Part shown: positions 62,131 to 64,000 of the stretch, piece after piece
Layout: each line of letters begins with the position of its first letter
Numbering within the stretch: position 1 is the stretch's first letter
Origin: Morinoia aosen
Taxonomy: Eukaryota; Arthropoda; Malacostraca; Amphipoda; Talitridae
DNA length: 64,000 nt
NCBI GenBank assembly: GCA_030386875.1
Contig: CM059573.1
Coordinates: 25,399,891 to 25,463,890 of the forward strand
Direction: 5' to 3'
Program-made: the position numbers and the translations under genes
Notes under the pieces: model-generated
Databases searched by the model: none
Seen by the model: only the letters and a program-made list of their open reading frames with translations
What the model was told of the DNA's origin: nothing

Positions 62131-62140
62131 GGTGTTTCAA
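62051..62140. repeat. 15-bp transposon ends facing each other across a TA microsatellite
   Basis: TTGAAACACCCTGTA (62051-62065) and its perfect complement TACAGGGTGTTTCAA (62126-62140) flank about 60 bp of TA repeats. The right-hand copy is cut off after CAA by a further TA run. It looks like a second mariner-like end joined to the first by expansion of the duplicated TA target. Confidence 0.75.
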
Positions 62141-62160
62141 TATATATATATATATAAATG

Positions 62161-62241
62161 TACAGGGAGTTAGCGAGATTCGAACTCAGGACTTATAAGT
62201 TACCGCGCCAACACGGTATCGACTGCGCTATTGATCACCCC
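62161..62241 (-). ncRNA. tRNA-like unit, probably SINE head
   Basis: Minus-strand reading GGGGTGATCAATAGCGCAGT contains an A-box-like TAGCGCAGTCGATACCG. A B box GAGTTCGAATCTC follows, with a loop CTTATAA between them (anticodon position TAT). The acceptor ends do not pair well, and there is no clear body beyond, so I take it as a tRNA-derived repeat fragment and not a functional tRNA gene. Confidence 0.5.
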
Positions 62242-62355
62242 AAAAGGTGATCGAAGCACAACGAAAGCAATGAATGGCACAGTGAAAGCGGGCTCCCCGT
62301 CCCAGCTTATAATTCCCTTATGTATCGAGAGCTCAAAGTCTTGTCACCCCAAGAA

Positions 62356-62392
<37 letters not shown>

Positions 62393-63480
62393 GTGTGTGA
62401 AGCAAATGAATATGAGAAAAAAATAAAATAAAGACAACCTTCCACTTGCTACATCGATGTAACGGCTGTATTGCTCTGTGTAATCGAAATAAATAAATAT
62501 TTTTGAAAGAATAAAAAAAATGTTTTCGAGAAATCTAAAAGTAATTAGTTTCTAACTTTATGAGTTTTCAATCATCTAACCAAGCATGAAATATCCCAAA
62601 GAATATATTTTGTTTGTTTCTCTCATTGACATAATTCACCCCTTACAAGGCTATTGTACTCCTCGTTTGATATGTACTCCTGTACTCCTCGTATGGGGGG
62701 TGGGGGGATAGGGGTAATATGCATTTTTTCCTCGTTCTTTCTTTCTCTGCGCAAAGTTAGCACTGAACTCCAAATCAGAAATAACTCTAAATTTCAGTAA
62801 ATAAAATTAGCACACTGGCCTACTGTAGGTGTGTAGGTATGTACACACTTGTACCTACACACTTGTAGGTGTGTAGGTATGTACATCAGATAACAGAGTT
62901 ATCAGAATTATATATATTTCTGGTCTTTGAATACTTCTCAAATTGATGTGATTTTAGAAATTAATTATTGATCCAAAGTGTTGTTTAAGGAATCACCTTA
63001 ATATCAATGCGATATTGACACAATAATTAGCTGATACTGGGGTAAAAATATTAACTAAACAGCATTCAAATTTTATCTAAAACCCATGATTCCATGATTA
63101 AAAACCTTTTTTCCATCTTAGGGTAGAATTCCAAATTTTGTGTTGCACTTACCAGTGGTCGGGCAACCTGTACATGCGGTTTGATCCCGTTTCACGTGAA
63201 AACAAATCGTTTCCCCCCAGGATGTACCATTTTAGCTCAAAAATGCGCATAATGATGTATTTCAAATTAGTTAACTAGCTATAATTATATTAAGAAGTAC
63301 TGAAAAAATTACTGCCAGCGATGATGGCAGAAGTGGTAGACGATCGTTTTGTGGCGACAGTAATTCGGTTCATTGCAAGCAAAAATAAGAATGCGGTTAC
63401 ATAGTTTATATTAAATTGAAAACATGCAGCTAATCGAGTTCCCAGTATTTCGTTCTTGAATGAAACTGCGTTCTTGCCAT
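62242..63480. other. AT-rich stretch with simple repeats
   Basis: (TA)n runs at about 62358-62391. A TGTAGGTGTGTAGGTATGTA direct repeat occurs twice (about 62825 and 62865) with an inverted CTACACAC between. The words GTACTCCTCG at about 62657 and 62682 are complements of the minisatellite monomer of 18694-19128. No gene was found; the 73-codon minus frame at 63290-63511 is unrecognised. Confidence 0.45.
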
Positions 63481-63528
63481 TATAAAAGAGTGAGGGACCG
63501 GTTTTGCTCACGACTAATAGTCAGTACG
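63481..63528 (+). promoter_or_regulatory. Candidate core promoter facing right
   Basis: TATAAAAG at 63481-63488 is a near-perfect TATA box. GCTCACGAC gives an initiator-like A 29 bases on, and a consensus TCAGTACG follows at 63521-63528. An ATG with a short open frame (MRVSGQPKSFIVARM) begins at 63546. The gene it would serve lies mostly beyond the window. Confidence 0.35.
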
Positions 63529-64000
63529 ATACATCTTGGTATTAATGAGGGTTTCAGGACAGCCCAAATCCTTCATTGTGGCACGAATGCTAATGTTAAA
63601 GAGCAGCCAATTTAGTTATTAATTACATTAGGTTAAGTAGTAAAAAACTGAGGTACATACTGGATTAAAGGTGACTGTATATACAGCTGCAATATATATA
63701 AAAATTATGACTGCTTCAAGAATATTAGCGGGCTTGTTTCAAATAAGGTCATACTAAATCCAATATGCGTGAAAATATATTCATTACTGACTTGAAAAGA
63801 TACATGATTTCAATTAAAATTTGAATTAAAATTATTACATTTGAACTAAAAAAAGTACAAATGCAGTTTGTATAACAAACAAAATAAAAATACTGTCAGT
63901 GTAGCTTCAAATTAAGTTCAAACTAAAAAAAAATTTGAAATGGTCTCCTTTAACAGGGCAACTTACCATTCAGGTTTATACAATATTCTAGGTACATATA
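63529..64000. other. Right edge, AT-rich
   Basis: Apart from the short frame at 63546-63623 behind the candidate promoter, nothing is recognised before the window ends. Confidence 0.4.

Noticed and set aside
62161-62241. Functional tRNA gene with anticodon TAT
   Set aside because: A and B boxes are present but the acceptor and anticodon stems do not pair properly; more likely a SINE fragment.

Overview
This is nuclear DNA of an animal, most likely an arthropod and probably an insect. It is AT-rich and gene-poor, with GT-AG introns, TATA plus TCAGT-type initiators, and many animal-type transposable elements: BEL/Pao, APE-endonuclease LINEs, a Tc1/mariner-superfamily transposase and tRNA-derived SINEs. 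No bacterial operon, rRNA operon or CRISPR array is visible. Species assignment is not possible by eye.

Host genes. The clearest host gene is a split C-type lectin-like domain (CTLD) gene on the + strand. Its exons at 2411-2561 and 3354-3571 join in phase to give about 121 residues and a stop. Pieces of related copies follow: homologous signal-peptide first coding exons at 31312-31488 and 45290-45469 (the second broken by TGA), weak CTLD-like exons at 33088 and 34189, a duplicated GC-rich leader exon ending at a splice donor (1515-1698 and 35895-36077), and a duplicated TATA promoter block (17560-17715 and 44670-44835). I infer a decaying tandem family of secreted lectins whose introns are filled by repeats. 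The links between these pieces are inference.

Mobile elements, left to right. A broken LINE endonuclease remnant lies at 8936-9660 (+). A decayed member of a multicopy arthropod family is at 14955-15476 (-). A 27-bp minisatellite organised in 216-bp higher-order units is at 18694-19128. A near-complete LINE is at 20180-25480 (-); its ORF1 (with an OTU protease domain) and ORF2 (endonuclease plus reverse transcriptase) share one reading frame and are separated only by a UGA followed by CUA. A permuted duplication flanks a 1.5-kb GC/purine-rich insert at 27263-30225. Foldback elements lie at 37558-38090, 38931-39087 and 42738-43069, and a LINE 3' remnant at 39310-40325 (-). A complete, very young BEL/Pao element (48295-57358, -) has LTRs that look identical, a 5-bp target duplication and one intact 1896-codon polyprotein; it sits inside a palindromic MITE-like repeat. 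A SINE is at 58374-58668, a decayed DD41D transposase at 60898-62065 and a tRNA-like unit at 62161-62241.

The rest is AT-rich intergenic or intronic DNA with only short, chance-like ORFs; these stretches are listed individually. A good core-promoter candidate at 63481-63528 points out of the right edge.
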